Assembly: GCA_034440635.1 (NCBI GenBank)
Contig: JAOTON010000453.1
Span: 62,001-126,000 of the forward strand
Length of the DNA: 64,000 bases
Direction: 5' to 3'
Origin: Lepas anatifera
Lineage: Eukaryota > Arthropoda > Thecostraca > Lepadidae
Position numbers and translations under genes: made by a program. The notes beneath the pieces were generated by a model that saw nothing but the letters and a program-made list of their open reading frames with translations, did not search any database and was not told the origin of the DNA. This document shows, piece after piece, positions 50,472-60,908 of this stretch. Numbering within the stretch: position 1 is the stretch's first letter; each line of letters starts with the position of its first letter.

Positions 50472-50737
50472 CGGCATATGCATAGGAACCGGGGGTCAGG
50501 GGGATACTGCCCCTCCTCCCTTTTGTGGTGGCCCCCGCAACGAATATACAAATATCCGGAAATGTAATATAAAACAAGAAACCCAAACGGGCCCGATAGC
50601 TTGTCTGGGAAAGTTCCAGTTCCGTAGTACGCCACCTGCAACCCCCGGAGGATGAGCGCTTCGTGAAAAGGGCCAAGGCACCTACTACCCGAGTGTTTCC
50701 AAATGAGCCCCGAGAACTGGACCCAATCAAACTCCAT

Positions 50738-51760
50738 TTTACGCGCGCCCCGCTGGGGAGGTGAAATTCGCCCCCCCTCCTGGTTTTCACCAGATAACGC
50801 AAAAAACGAAGAGACGCAGAGCAACGAAACTTACAGTACCTTATTCCTGATCAATTTTACGCATCTGACCAAATTTTGTAGGTCAGATCTGGTCATGTCA
50901 AGGAGCTATCTAAGGTCAAGTGAACCGACCTCAAAACCTAAAATCACGAGTTTGAAGCGGCGCCTAAGGAACATCTGCCAACCGATCAGTTTGAAACTTT
51001 CACAATATGATGAGGTCATTAGGATCTACAAATCTGCTATCTGAGAATTTTTATATTGTAAACCTAAGGTGGGGTCAATTTTTTGGCCACCCCATTATAA
51101 ATATGTGGTGAAAAATTGAAAGGGCTTGTTTTCAGTAAATACCAGATAGATAAAGCTAAAAATCCTCACACCGTGTCTTCTTTCCCTAATCTTGCCAATA
51201 AAGTTGATTTTTTGATCATCTGACCTCTCAAAGGTCATGTCAGGTCACGGGAGCATGCCGTAATTGTTTCGCTAATAACTTCTCAATGAATTGAGGTAAA
51301 GCTCCTATTTTGCTCGCATTGTGCTTATATTATCACGGGGAGTCGATTGATAAGCAACATGACCATACCAGGTCATCCTGTGAACCTGACCAAGTTTAAG
51401 GTCAGTTCATTTTCACAATTTGACCTAGCAAGGTCATATTATAAATAATTCGATTCGCCACGATGAGAGGAATCCAATGATGTATGAATATGTGCTCTAG
51501 CTTTGCCGAGTAAATATCTAGAGGTGGAAACGTACACTGCCCTGTTGTAAGCCTATGAAACCTTCTTTGACCTATGCTGATCTAAATTTTGACCTGATAT
51601 AAAAATTAATCGTATGATTTCTCTTCGTCTCGTCAAGAGCTATCGAACACCGTCCGTAATTTTTCCTTAGCTTTCCTGGGAAATGAGATACGGAGGGGGG
51701 CGAAAAACGCCCCCCCAGCGGGGTGCGTCATGCCCGGGACCCCAGCGGGGCGCGTGTTAA
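50738..51760. mobile_element. TTAA element family F
   Basis: Right end CAGCGGGGCGCGTGTTAA with TTAA at 51757-51760. Left end TTTACGCGCGCCCCGCTG, its TTAA decayed. Subterminal palindromes are GGGGGGCGAAAAACGCCCCC on the right and a decayed GGTGAAATTCGCCCC on the left. The interior has AGGTCATGTCAGGTCA (51232-51247), half-sites with 4-bp spacing, as in families A and D. About 1.0 kb, no ORF of note. Confidence 0.78.
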
Positions 51761-52439
51761 TATCAATCCCAGCACAAAGCATGAATCGGACACGCACCCC
51801 GCACCAAATGCCGAGCAACAGTCGTCCCTGAGCCACCGGAAGGCGTGACGAGACCGGCTGTCGTTCACTACGAATTGAAAAAAACAACAACACGGAACTA
51901 TTCAATTGAAGGAAACAGCGGAAAATAAGAAGTCATGTATGGAAATACCTGGTACATGCCGGTGTGTATTAGGTTGTGTCAATATATGGAAAATTGAAAA
52001 ATGCGATTTTGCCCCATGATTTCCAGTTCTGTTATGGTCTAATAAAAAATAATTAAAGCCAAAAATAGTCTAGGCCCTTTTACCTATCCCGTTTTCGACT
52101 GCAAAATGCAGTTCTAGGTTTTTGTGGGGCATTCAAACCATTTTCACCAAGAGCATTGTTTTTTATATTTGTAGATGTTTTGGCTTTTTTATCGCATTTA
52201 CAGAACAAAATATTTAGAAAAGCACAGACAGTGGCCTGATATCAAACAACCACATTTATCTATGCCTAGATAACTTTGAATCACCTATTTCATGACACAA
52301 ACGAAACGAGCTATTTAGGTCATTACGTACCCCTTCTTTACAGCAGTAGGAATTGATTCAGGGAAAGGATGGTCACGATAAGTCTAGCTGTCTTTCGAGG
52401 CCTAAAATATAGTTTCAGATTGATTGAAAGTTCCATCTA

Positions 52440-53079
52440 TATGATCGTCAACTTTGTGATGTCGAGAAGGTCCTGCTTGCTGTTGATCCTGAGCAACCGT
52501 TTGGTATGCTGGGCCCACCTCCTGATAAAACCATTCCTCTTCCAGCACGACAGACAGAATTGGCAGCTGTCATTTGCTTTACTGCTTTACAAACGTGGCA
52601 GCTACAGCCATGGCCTGCATGTGGCAGACGAAGTGCTCTAACTCCATGGGCTTCTCCATGAAACCTGCAAACTTGGATTTGATGAAGCTGCAGGTGATGA
52701 TAGGCTCAGTGACCCCGTCCCAGTTAATTATATTTTTGAGAGTGGTCATTTGTGTGTTGACGAAGGGCAGGGTCTGCAGCCTAAGAGAGGTGTTCCCCAC
52801 CTCCTGCTCCCCTCTGATGGAGATGATCTTGTGGAAGGTGGTCCTCCTCTTCTCCTCCTCACTGCAGAACATGCCATGTTCATCAGGATCTCCTCGGAGT
52901 GAGCGAACCATTCTGAGGAGCACACGGCCGGCATGACAGTCAATTGCACCATCTAGGGCTGGATCCTGAGGCATGGGAGCTAGCATAGGACGTTTCTGGG
53001 ACCGTCTACCAAGTTGTTGAGAACTTTCATCTGGAGTCAGTAGGGAAATTGGAACTTGGTAGGAGATCGTCGCCATCAT
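52440..53079 (-). pseudogene. Unrecognised coding remnant, left-arm copy
   Basis: The longest open part is 52579-53079 (166 codons, minus). It contains KIISIRGEQE, NTSLRL and SKFAGFMEKPMELEHF. The right-arm copy (plus strand, 53111-53560) has the matching KIISIRGEQE and NTSLRL after a frame change, so this block was once protein-coding. Upstream and downstream of the longest open part the similarity moves to other frames, so this copy is frameshifted. I do not recognise the family. A host gene fragment, a transposon protein or an old viral insertion are all possible; none is shown. Confidence 0.5.
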
Positions 53080-53110
53080 TATCGAGCCTTACTTTCCCTA
53101 CTGGCTACAG

Positions 53111-53560
53111 GTGCAGACCAGCAACGACTTGCTGGACAGCCCTCGGAAAGTCATGTCCGAGCTCTCCTGCCTTCATACCCAGCCCAAGGTGGTGCAGTTG
53201 AATCCCATGCCCGCCGTGAGCTCCTCTGCAATGTTCGTTCACACCGAGGTGATCCTGATGACATCGCTCTGCAGCGAGGAGGAGGAAGTTCGTCTTTGCC
53301 AAGATTATCTCCATCAGAGGAGAGCAGGAGAAGAAGAACACCTCCCTCAGGCTGTGGACCATGTCCTGCCTCGACACACAGGCGTCAGCCCTCAACAATA
53401 TAATCGACCGGGAGGCCACTATCGAGTTTATCATGACCTGCAGCTTGACCAAGTGAAAGTCGCTAGAGTTCATGGGCAAGCGCATGAAGGTAGAGTACTT
53501 CCCCTGCCGCCCACACATAGGCAAAGAGAAAGATGTAAAGGAAGTGACAGCATGAGCCAG
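53111..53560 (+). pseudogene. Unrecognised coding remnant, right-arm copy
   Basis: Inverted partner of the minus-strand remnant, arranged head-to-head with it. Similarity starts in the frame reading VVQLNPMPAVSSSAMF, shifts by one frame around 53285 in an acidic stretch, and continues through KIISIRGEQE and NTSLRLW to a stop near 53455, after which similarity goes on. Thus at least one frameshift and one stop. Conservation of amino-acid blocks between the two copies is better than that of surrounding bases, by eye. Identity unknown. Confidence 0.5.
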
Positions 53561-53656
53561 TTCAGTATGTAATGCTTAGAGGAGGGATGGATTCATCTGT
53601 CAAAGGGTATAGCACATCAAAGTGGTGCTCAGGATCAAAGCTGAACCTCCTCGCCT

Positions 53657-54001
53657 ATAATAACAATAATTTTTGGGGCTTATCGACGCACCAACTACCA
53701 GGGTTATTAGCGTTGCTAACACTTTGCCTGTTGGAAGGGTTTCTCGGGAACCAGATTAATCTTTGTTTAGGGAATCCACCGGGCCTTGAACCCGGGTTGG
53801 CCGCGTGGAAACCAGTATAATTTTTGGGGCTTATCGACGCACCAACTGCCAGGGTTATATGGCGTCGCCAACTCTTTCCCTGCTGGAGGGGTTTCTTAGG
53901 AGTCAAATTGCTCCTTGCACAAGGAATCTTCCGGGCCTTAAACCCAGGTCGGCCGCGTGGAAAGCAAGGCTGCTAATCACTATAACACCATGCCCACACC
54001 T
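53657..54001 (-). mobile_element. tRNA-derived SINE, dimeric, minus strand
   Basis: Reading the minus strand from 54001: a tRNA-like head (GTTATAGTGATTAGCAGCC as A-box region, CTGGGTTTAAGGCCCGG with a B-box-like core) and a body ending CGTCGATAAGCCCCAAAAAT. Then a second unit begins at CTGGTTTCCACGCGGCC with GGGTTCAAGGCCCGG and repeats the body, ending in an AAAATTATTGTTATTATA tail. The second unit lacks the first half of the tRNA part. Same family as 24995-25118. Confidence 0.78.
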
Positions 54002-54640
54002 CCTCGTCATCACAAACCTGGCCATCAAGTATATTGCACTTGCAGACATACTGGAACTCTGCATCTTAGACATCAAAATATAGCTAGGCGGATTTATTGT
54101 GATCAGCCTTTACCTAAATAAATATCTAATGATGTAAAGAAGATATCCGTAATAACCTAAATAAATGTTCCCATTTTTTGTCATTAAATAAGAAAATACA
54201 AGTTGATTAATCATAGCGAAGTGAGGCTATCTGGTATCAAAGCGTTGTTTGTAAGTTTATAAACAGTTTGTAATTTTGTAAATATGATGAAAAGAGCCTA
54301 AGCATCTGTAAACATAAAAACACTCGTGGTAAAAATTATTTAAATCATCCGAAAGAGCTTAGAAATGTATTTTTTATTTGAAAAAGGGTATAGGTAAAAG
54401 CCAAAACATATTTTTGGGATTTTTCTATGATTTATTAGATCATAATAGGTAACCTCGAAATCATAGGGCAACATTCAATTTTTCATATATTGAAAACCTA
54501 GTGTGCATGCGTGCCTCATTAAAACCAAACGAACTATTTAAAATAGTTCATAATTATGGGCCCCCTTTCAGGTGAGCCCCCTCTAAGGTTGGCCCCCCAC
54601 TTTTCAAACCGTTCCTACGCCCCTGCATTCTATGCAGGTT

Positions 54641-55098
54641 TTTTCGCTTTACCTAGCGTAGTTCTTGAGATCTTAGTGGTGGGGGAGGGGGCGGGTATCC
54701 GCCACCCCCGTCAAAGTGAAGGTGGGTCAGACCCCCGTCAATGTGAGTGTGTTAAGGGAGGATCCTACATCGTCCGGACAAGAGAAAACATCAACAAACA
54801 AAAACTCTTGAAAGCAAAAGTTTGATTATGTTCAACAGCCAATGCCCAAAAGAAAGAAAAGAAATAAATAAAGAAATTTATAATATATTCATTTCTTTTC
54901 TTTTCTTTTGGGCATTGACCGTTGAACATAATCATACTTTTGCTTTCAAGTGTTTTTTTATGTTTTCTATTGTCTGGATGATATAGGATCATCCCTTAAC
55001 ATACTCGCTTGACCGGGGTCTGACCCACCTTCACTTTGACGGGGGTGGCGGGTACCCGCCCCCCCCAAGATCTCAAGAACCACGCTAGGTAGTGAAAA
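54641..55098. repeat. ~458-bp fold-back (inverted duplication of an A end plus AT-rich sequence)
   Basis: Arms of about 225 bp meet near 54869 in ATTTATAATATATTCATTT-like DNA. The inner arm is GGACAAGAGAAAACATCAAC to AATGCCCAAAAGAAAG and its inverse. The outer arm is a family A end: ACCCCCGTCAATGTGAG then TGTGTTAA on the left, and TTAACATACTCGCTTGACCG on the right. A third copy of the inner arm starts at 55606 (ATCATCCGGACAATCGAAAA), just past A copy 4, in alternating orientation. Confidence 0.85.
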
Positions 55099-55605
55099 CG
55101 GTAAAGGGTGTTGGGTAGCCCATTTACTTTTCTATCAAAAATACTTGAACCATTTTTGTTAGGTCACATTTAAGGTTACCAGAGGTCAAAACATGCCGTC
55201 ATAGGGATAATATGTAAATGAAGGTTTTTGGTCATTACATCTGAACAAGCAAAGATAGAGCAAAACAACTTCATGGCACGTACCTGACCTTAGGTCATCG
55301 ATATAAAAAATACCGGAACATTTTTTTTAGAGAACTCGGTGGGCCCATTATGTGACATGAGTTTTAATCGGATAAGTTCACCCTGTTCTGACTTATGCTA
55401 TCCTAAACTTTTTTGAGGTCAGGTCACTTGACCTGTTCTGGTGACCTGACCTGAGATGACTTGGCCTTAAAATTTTGACAAAAGTTTTAAAAATGGTGAG
55501 AAAAAATGTATGCCAAGTATGCCGGCGCTATGCGCCGCAGTTTTTATGCTATCTTTGAAAAACCCAAGGGGGGCGGGTCCCGCCTCCGGTCAATGCGCGT
55601 GTTAA
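54996..55605. mobile_element. TTAA element family A, copy 4 (internal deletion)
   Basis: TTAA at 54996-54999 and 55602-55605. Left end TTAACATACTCGCTTGACCG (decayed), right end CCGGTCAATGCGCGTGTTAA. GGCGGGTACCCGCCCC palindrome at about 55048-55063. It is 610 bp because the middle (about 230 bp, between AGAGCAAAACAACTT and CATGGCACGTACCTGAC) present in copies 2 and 3 is missing. Its left part also forms the right arm of the fold-back. Confidence 0.85.
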
Positions 55606-55701
55606 ATCATCCGGACAATCGAAAACATAAACAAGAAACTCTCGAAGACAAAAAGTTTCATTATTTTCAACGGTCAAAGCCTGACAGAAAATATATACCG
55701 T

Positions 55702-55750
55702 GGGAAGTGTGGTGGTTAGCATGCTCGGCCGGACATTCAAAGAAGCTGGC
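55702..55750 (+). mobile_element. tRNA-like (SINE head) interrupted in its T-loop
   Basis: GGGAAGTGTGGTGGTTAGCA resembles a tRNA 5' half with an A box, and GCTGGC at 55745-55750 is the 5' side of a T-arm. After element D (55751-56783) the sequence resumes ATCCAGGC. With D and one TTAA removed this gives GGCTTAAATCC, a decayed B box (GGTTCGAATCC), with a CTGG/CCAG stem and a 7-base loop. Most likely a tRNA-derived SINE; a decayed tRNA gene is the alternative. Confidence 0.6.
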
Positions 55751-56233
55751 TTAACCCTCGCCCCACCGGGGGGGCCATCGATGGCCCCCTAAGGTTTTTC
55801 CGGGATAGCAGAAAAACGACGAGGCGCAGCACCGCGGTTGAGGGCTCTACCTCTCACTGCATCATTTTCCCATCATCCCTGAAATTTTTTACCCCGGGTC
55901 ACCCAAGGTCAGGTCACAAGACGAGGTCAACCAAGGTCACCTCACTTCACCTTTAGAGCTCTGTAAGAGCTACATTTCAAAGTCGATCGATTTGAAACTT
56001 CCTACACTTCATGACCCCTCCAGGGTCTACAAGGTGTATATCCGGGATTTTTCGATTTCGTGCCCTGAGGTCAGGTCACGAGGCGACCTCTCCCATTGAC
56101 AAAGCATGGGGAAAAGCTATTTCATGATATAAAAGCCACAAAAATGATTGCAAATACTCAGACTGCTCAGAACAACGTTTTTGGACACCCTTTCACGGAT
56201 CCCAGGGGTCATATTTGCCCTTTGACTTTTCCA

Positions 56234-56259
56234 AGGTCATCCAAGGTCACCAGTGGTCA
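56234..56259. promoter_or_regulatory. Triple half-site array, 10-bp period
   Basis: AGGTCA, TCCA, AGGTCA, CCAG, TGGTCA: three half-sites each separated by 4 bp. The preceding CCA makes the first an extended CCAAGGTCA half-site of the type bound by monomeric nuclear receptors (FTZ-F1/ERR class). Occupancy is not shown. Confidence 0.45.
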
Positions 56260-56372
56260 AAAACAGTATTTTGACTATAACTTTTGACCTAATTGAGCTG
56301 GAGCGGTGAAACAAATACCATCGTGTTTGTCTTGTCACTGGCTTTCATTTGATATACGGCAAGGTCACTTTT

Positions 56373-56405
56373 TGACCTTTCGTGACCTCAGGTCATATTA
56401 GGTCA
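56373..56405. promoter_or_regulatory. Symmetric composite of four half-sites in element D
   Basis: TGACCT-TTCG-TGACCT, one C, then AGGTCA-TATT-AGGTCA. Two 4-bp-spaced direct repeats are placed back to back around one base. Preserved base for base at 61520-61552 in D copy 2. Confidence 0.5.
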
Positions 56406-56783
56406 CGAGATGACCTTTGGCGGTCAAACCACTGGCGGGAGGTCTTTACGTTCCACATAGCGGAAAAAGTACTGGCAATTTGCTATCAAATGTACTTTAC
56501 CAGGCCTCAATAGCTCTAATGACATAAGAGTTATGCCCAGTTTGCTTAATCATTGCATATTTGAGTGAAAATAGCCGATCTTGACCTAATTTGACCTCTG
56601 GAGGTCAAACCATTGACCTGAGCACTAAAACATGCGAAGTAGTTTCTTACTGAATTCACGCGAGCTTTCTATTGCACTTTGCAGATTTGCGCTAACGCCC
56701 ATATTTTCGGAGTTAGAGGGGGGCCATCGATGGCCCCCGGTGGGGCGAAGGTGGCGCCGGACCCCCGGTGGGGCGCGGGTTAA

Positions 56784-57109
56784 ATCCAGGCTTGGGAGCG
56801 AATTTCCAAAACTGCAAAAATACAACCTAACGAATACTTTATATATAAAGCATTTAAGTGTTGACTTTACCTCGCAGCCTCCCTTTCCACCTCCCTGTCG
56901 CTGTCTGTAAGAGTTAACTCTACCTCGCTGCCTCCCGAGACGCCCCTGCCCCGGATCATGGACCTTAGTTGGGAAGTTAGATGGACCCAGATTCTCAATT
57001 TTGTGCATCGTCTTCTGGTTTTTAACGCTTGCGAGCACCAATTGTCATGTTATTTTTCATGTAAGTCAAGGACCGCATACGAACTTCCGGGAGGCTTATC
57101 AGCACATTC
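56784..57109. other. Unassigned; begins with the 3' part of the split tRNA-like sequence
   Basis: ATCCAGGCTTGGGAGCG at the start continues the tRNA-like unit. Nothing else is recognised. Confidence 0.5.
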
Positions 57110-57117
57110 CTTTGGGG

Positions 57118-57399
57118 CAGGGGCTTAGCCAGGCTTTCGCTCAGGGGGGGCGGCGCCCCAGAAAGGGCCCCTGCGACAGCGCCAAAAGGGCCCTGATGAG
57201 TAAAAAGGGCCCTGCTTGTTACAGAATAGAGTGCTGAAGAGGGCTTAGGAGGGCCCTGTCAGGTATGAAATTTAAAATTTGGCCATAGAGCATAATACGA
57301 GTGAGCCGTGCTTCACGCGGCCCGGTCCTCAGGGGTCCCTTCGGGCCCTCAGGGGGGGCAGCTGTTCCTGCCGCCCCTGCCCCCTTGGCTACACCCCTG
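57118..57399. mobile_element. hAT MITE family M, copy 2 (282 bp), perfect target duplication
   Basis: CTTTGGGG at 57110-57117 and 57400-57407 is a perfect 8-bp duplication. Ends CAGGGGCTTAGCCAGG and TTGGCTACACCCCTG are inverted repeats. Interior closely matches copy 1 at 33548-33823. No coding capacity. Confidence 0.95.
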
Positions 57400-57407
57400 C
57401 TTTGGGG

Positions 57408-58533
57408 TCTCTCACTTCAAAATCCAGAGGCCAAGGCTGGCATGTTTTTCTCTGAGGCCGCAAACCAGCCTATCTCTGGTACAAACGGCACAAATGGTCC
57501 TTTGTCCTGACTGGCATGTGGCTAACACTCAGAGGCCCGTCAGACTGCTCGCATCGGTATACAGCTGACAATTAGGGGCCCTCATGCACGACTTTGAAGA
57601 TTTCTCTGGGCCCTTGGAATGCCTTTAGGGCCCCTCCTTGTCACTGTAGGTACCTAACAATGGGAGCAGCTATCATAACTGAAGCTCCCTGCTAATGGGG
57701 TGTAAGCACGAGATATCCTGCCTTTGAAGCCCTTGACGTTGGCACCTTGCGCCATTGGGCCATCAGCTACTCTGTCCAATTTTGTTTTGATGACACAACT
57801 CTAAGCCATCAAACATAAGTATTTTTCCAGGCCCGGACAAACACGTCATTGGCTGGCAGTTCACGTCACGTATTACAATACTGTGAATGTTTCCCACCGT
57901 TGATAACCATAAAGCTGATGCACCAGCGTAAACTACTTCCTGAATAACACATATACCTAAAATTTTAAGACTGCGGGCGTGTAGTGGTGCTGCTGCATGT
58001 GTGTGGGTCATTGGGCCATGACCCCACTTTGGCTGATATTTCCGATTGAAGGGCAAAGCAGTATGTTATGGCCATATTTGATTGCCAGTTTGGTAGATTC
58101 AGGGGCGGAAGGGGGATTAAGAGGTCTTGATCTCAAGGCAGAAAAAGAGCTGTTTAGATAACGGAAACGGTTCGCTTATTAATAAGATGTTATTTAAAAA
58201 CCACAAAACCCGTAACAAACTACACAACATTCCTCTCCGATGTACCGGCCGAAGCAGAATAAATCCACCTAAAAATTTCAAATGGCTTCGAATCATCTTA
58301 AAATACATTTATTCTCCTATATTCTAGTAAAGAGAGGCGTATTTCGTAATTAGGAGGAGGGGGCAGGTCATCAGAGTGGCCAGCGGAGAGTGATGGAGGT
58401 GTGTCCTGACTACGTGGCCTTTCAAAGGCACCGATTTTCCGACAAGTTTTCAGTCATCCCTGAGGCTGTTTCTCATCACCAAGAGCCTGTGATAATGGGA
58501 GGCAGAAAAAACTGGTAGAGCAGGATAGGAAGG
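57408..58533. other. Unassigned stretch
   Basis: No recognised gene or repeat family. Confidence 0.5.
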
Positions 58534-58541
58534 CACCTAGC

Positions 58542-58773
58542 CAGCCCCTGCGAGAGCGCCAAAAGGGCCCTAATGGGTAAAAAGGGCCCTGCTTGTTACA
58601 GAATCGAGTGCTGAAGAGGGCTTAAGTGGCCCCTGTCTGGCATGAAACTTCAAATTTGGCCACATAGCATAGTGCGGGCGAGCCGTGCTTCGCGCGGCCC
58701 GTGTCCTCAGGCGGCCCTTCAGGCCCTCAGGGGGGGCGGCTGTCCCTGCCGCCCCCCCTTGGCTACGCCCCTG
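58542..58773. mobile_element. hAT MITE family M, copy 3, 5' end deleted to three bases
   Basis: CACCTAGC flanks it at 58534-58541 and 58774-58781, a perfect 8-bp duplication. The right end TTGGCTACGCCCCTG is intact, but on the left only the terminal CAG remains before the sequence jumps to CCCCTGCGAGAGCGCC, about 48 bp inside the full-length copies. Confidence 0.92.
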
Positions 58774-58781
58774 CACCTAGC

Positions 58782-60463
58782 CCATATCTAGATCAGCCAT
58801 TCGTCACTCAGTGTTTGTTTAATCTTTGCATACTTATTTTTCAGTGACATATTCAAGGTACTAGTTCACTTTCTTTCTTAATTCGTGCAGTCTCTTGCTT
58901 CATGCCGCAGGCTGATCACTGGCCCTTCGTGACGGGACGGCCAACTTGGCGCATAAATAACCTGCCTTGCAAGCTGTGCCCGCGGACTGCCCGGGGCGGC
59001 GGCCGGCTCCGTCCAGCCCAACCCAGTTCAGCAGTAGCCGAACGCCACGGATCGCCCGGTCCGAGCCAGGTGAACGCGGTCGACCTATCTACCAAAATTA
59101 CCCGTGCTCGGCAGAACTGGCGCCATGTTTCGTCGAAATTGGCGCAGGAGAATGTCGGTGCCGAGGAGACCGTGGCCGGGACGCTGCACGATGCCGTGAG
59201 AGAGGTCTGATAGTCTGCAGTTGAGGGCTGCAGTATTTCAGTGTTGTAGCCTCGGTGAGGAATTCATGGCGCTCGCTAGAACAGGGCGTTGACTGGGTGG
59301 GTTCAGAACGATTTATCTAGCCGATGGATTGTGATCCGAGGTTTCTCCAAGTGAGAGTGGGACAGAGAATGAGAATACACTTTCTGGACGGTTTAGATAG
59401 GAAATCGATCGGATATCATGCGGCTTAGGACAAGGCATTTCACGTGCAAACTGAGGTCCCCTTTAGGTCCGCAGCCCGCAATGGATCCTAGATTCGCTAA
59501 GCGTGACAACGCTCAAGGAGGTGCTGACTTGCTACCTGGAGGGTGCATTTGAGAAATTTCGAGGAGTAATCTCTCGACGCCTATGTTGGACGGTTCAGGA
59601 AGTGGTGTTTACAGGAATTATCGGCGAAATGGTTTATCTAAAATTTGTCCCGAGTGCATGGCTGTCTGATGACACTGGATGGCCAAGTAGTCCAACAGCG
59701 GCCTACAGCTGACAGGGGAGGGGCGACCAGCACTTGGGGGACCTGCTTGCAGCAGCAAATATGTATTCTTAGTCGGCAGGACGTGGAGGGTAACTTGTTT
59801 GCCACTAGTGACAAAAAGGCGAGGGGTCAGTAAAAAAGACATGCTGCTGACTTGAAACTATCCAGAAACGGAGGCTCATCTGATCCGGGCTTATTGCTGT
59901 CTTCCCCCACTGTCCGAATATAAAATCTTATAATTTCCTAATTTCAATTTGGCTGAAGCAGGAAATGTTTTAACTAAAAGAGGAGCCAGGCCCATTGTCT
60001 TGGATAAGTCTCCGCTTATGCATTACCAATAAGCACTAAAACATTTCAGGGGGTGGGCTTGAGCCCCTAACCCCCTCCCACCTTGTATCCGCCGCCGGAA
60101 TTGGTGGCTGGCTCACGGATAAATACGCTCATAAGCCATAGAAGTTCATGCTCTTACATTTTCCTGTAATATTTCCTCAGTCGGTATGTAAATGTGAAGG
60201 GCAGACTGACAGGACTGAACTATCTGGGCCAATCTATTTTTGTAGACCACGCAGCCCTGGGGGTTTCCTGCAAACCAGCTCAGGGCCCTGGGAACCAAAC
60301 AGGTTGCCGCGCCAACGCTGGCCATCTCATGGATGCCAACCCGGAAATTGCCGCTTTTGCATGGGGTTAATGTGCTAGTGAAGCGTGAAGCCAACGCAAC
60401 GGCCAGGCTGCACAGGGTTAATGATAGAGGCCGGGGGCACCATCGCAGAGCTTGGGTAGTGCC
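58782..60463. other. Unassigned stretch with a GC-rich island and an N-type MITE end
   Basis: CpG-rich at about 58970-59200; ORFs there on two frames are compositional. 60046-60100 reads, on the minus strand, GGCGGATACAAGGTGGGAGG and GGGCTCAAGCCC, a family N end. Nothing else recognised. Confidence 0.45.
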
Positions 60464-60530
60464 TTAACACGCGCACTGACGGGAGTCTGAGCCATCTTGG
60501 CTTTGACAGAGGGAGCAGCTTTTTGAGGGC
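60464..60530. mobile_element. Truncated family A terminus
   Basis: TTAACACGCGCACTGACGG followed by GAGTCTGAGCCATCTTGGCT matches the A end and its flank (compare 21415-21460), then similarity stops. A solo end next to element E. Confidence 0.7.
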
Positions 60531-60908
60531 GCCAAACCAGTGTTTTGGGGGCTCAATTGAAAAATCGCAAAAACATGAGATTTTTAACCCGCGCCCCAGT
60601 GGCCTCCGAGCCACCTTCGCCGTGGTGGGGAGTGTTTGAACACTTCCCCTCGAACTCGGCCCCTATGTGGGATAGCGAAAAAACGCGAAGGCTGGTGGAT
60701 AGCTCATAAAAATTCATGACGAAACTATATAGTCACTTTTTGGCTCAGGGCAATATTGAGGTCATGACAGGTCAAAAGAAAGTGGCATTTTAGTAGAGTT
60801 TTTTTGGGTTCTGGCGTCTGACAGAGTTGAGTTAGACTCATTTTTTAGGCACCATTCGCTTTTTCTCGTCACGGTGAATCGAATGATGTATAATATGACA
60901 ATGATAGG

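Larger units (their letters stand above)
51979..54493. repeat. Large degenerate palindrome with ~1.1-kb arms
   Basis: The left arm (51979-53065) and right arm (53066-54493) are inverted copies. Outer ends are TCAATATATGGAAAATTG and CAATTTTTCATATATTGA; inner coding remnants match as well, and the centre lies near 53066 between GAGTCAGTAGGGAAA and TTTCCCTACTGGCTA. Matching positions sum to about 106,131 near the centre but about 106,472 at the outer ends. The ~340-bp difference equals the SINE dimer (53657-54001) lying only in the right arm. Arms look roughly 70-75% identical. Confidence 0.8.
50472..54625. mobile_element. Element family J, copy broken by F and a large palindrome
   Basis: J pieces lie at 50472-50737 (left end CATAGGAACCGGGGGTCAGG), 51761-51975 (GTGACGAGACCGGCTG, CTATTCAATTGAAGG) and about 54516-54625 (CATAATTATGGGCCCCC to CGTTCCTACGCCCCTG). 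Together they follow the order of the uninterrupted copy at 11668-12122. The gaps hold F (50738-51760) and the palindrome at 51979-54493. The palindrome could be an insertion or the interior of a longer form of J. Confidence 0.65.
55751..56783. mobile_element. TTAA element family D, copy 1
   Basis: TTAA at 55751-55754 and 56780-56783. Ends TTAACCCTCGCCCCACCGG and CCGGTGGGGCGCGGGTTAA are inverted repeats. GGCCATCGATGGCC palindromes sit just inside both ends (about 55783-55796 and 56723-56736). The 1033-bp interior has no significant ORF but a striking density of AGGTCA/TGACCT half-sites at 4-bp spacing. Nearly identical to copy 2 (60909-61915), so the family is comparatively young. Confidence 0.92.

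Noticed and set aside
50231..50824. 197-codon minus ORF
   Set aside because: It crosses the J end, the minisatellite edge and the start of element F, so it is a chance join of repeats.
52440..53560. Naming the duplicated coding remnant as a specific viral protein
   Set aside because: No motif I can name with confidence; similarity between the two arms shows it was coding but not what it encoded.
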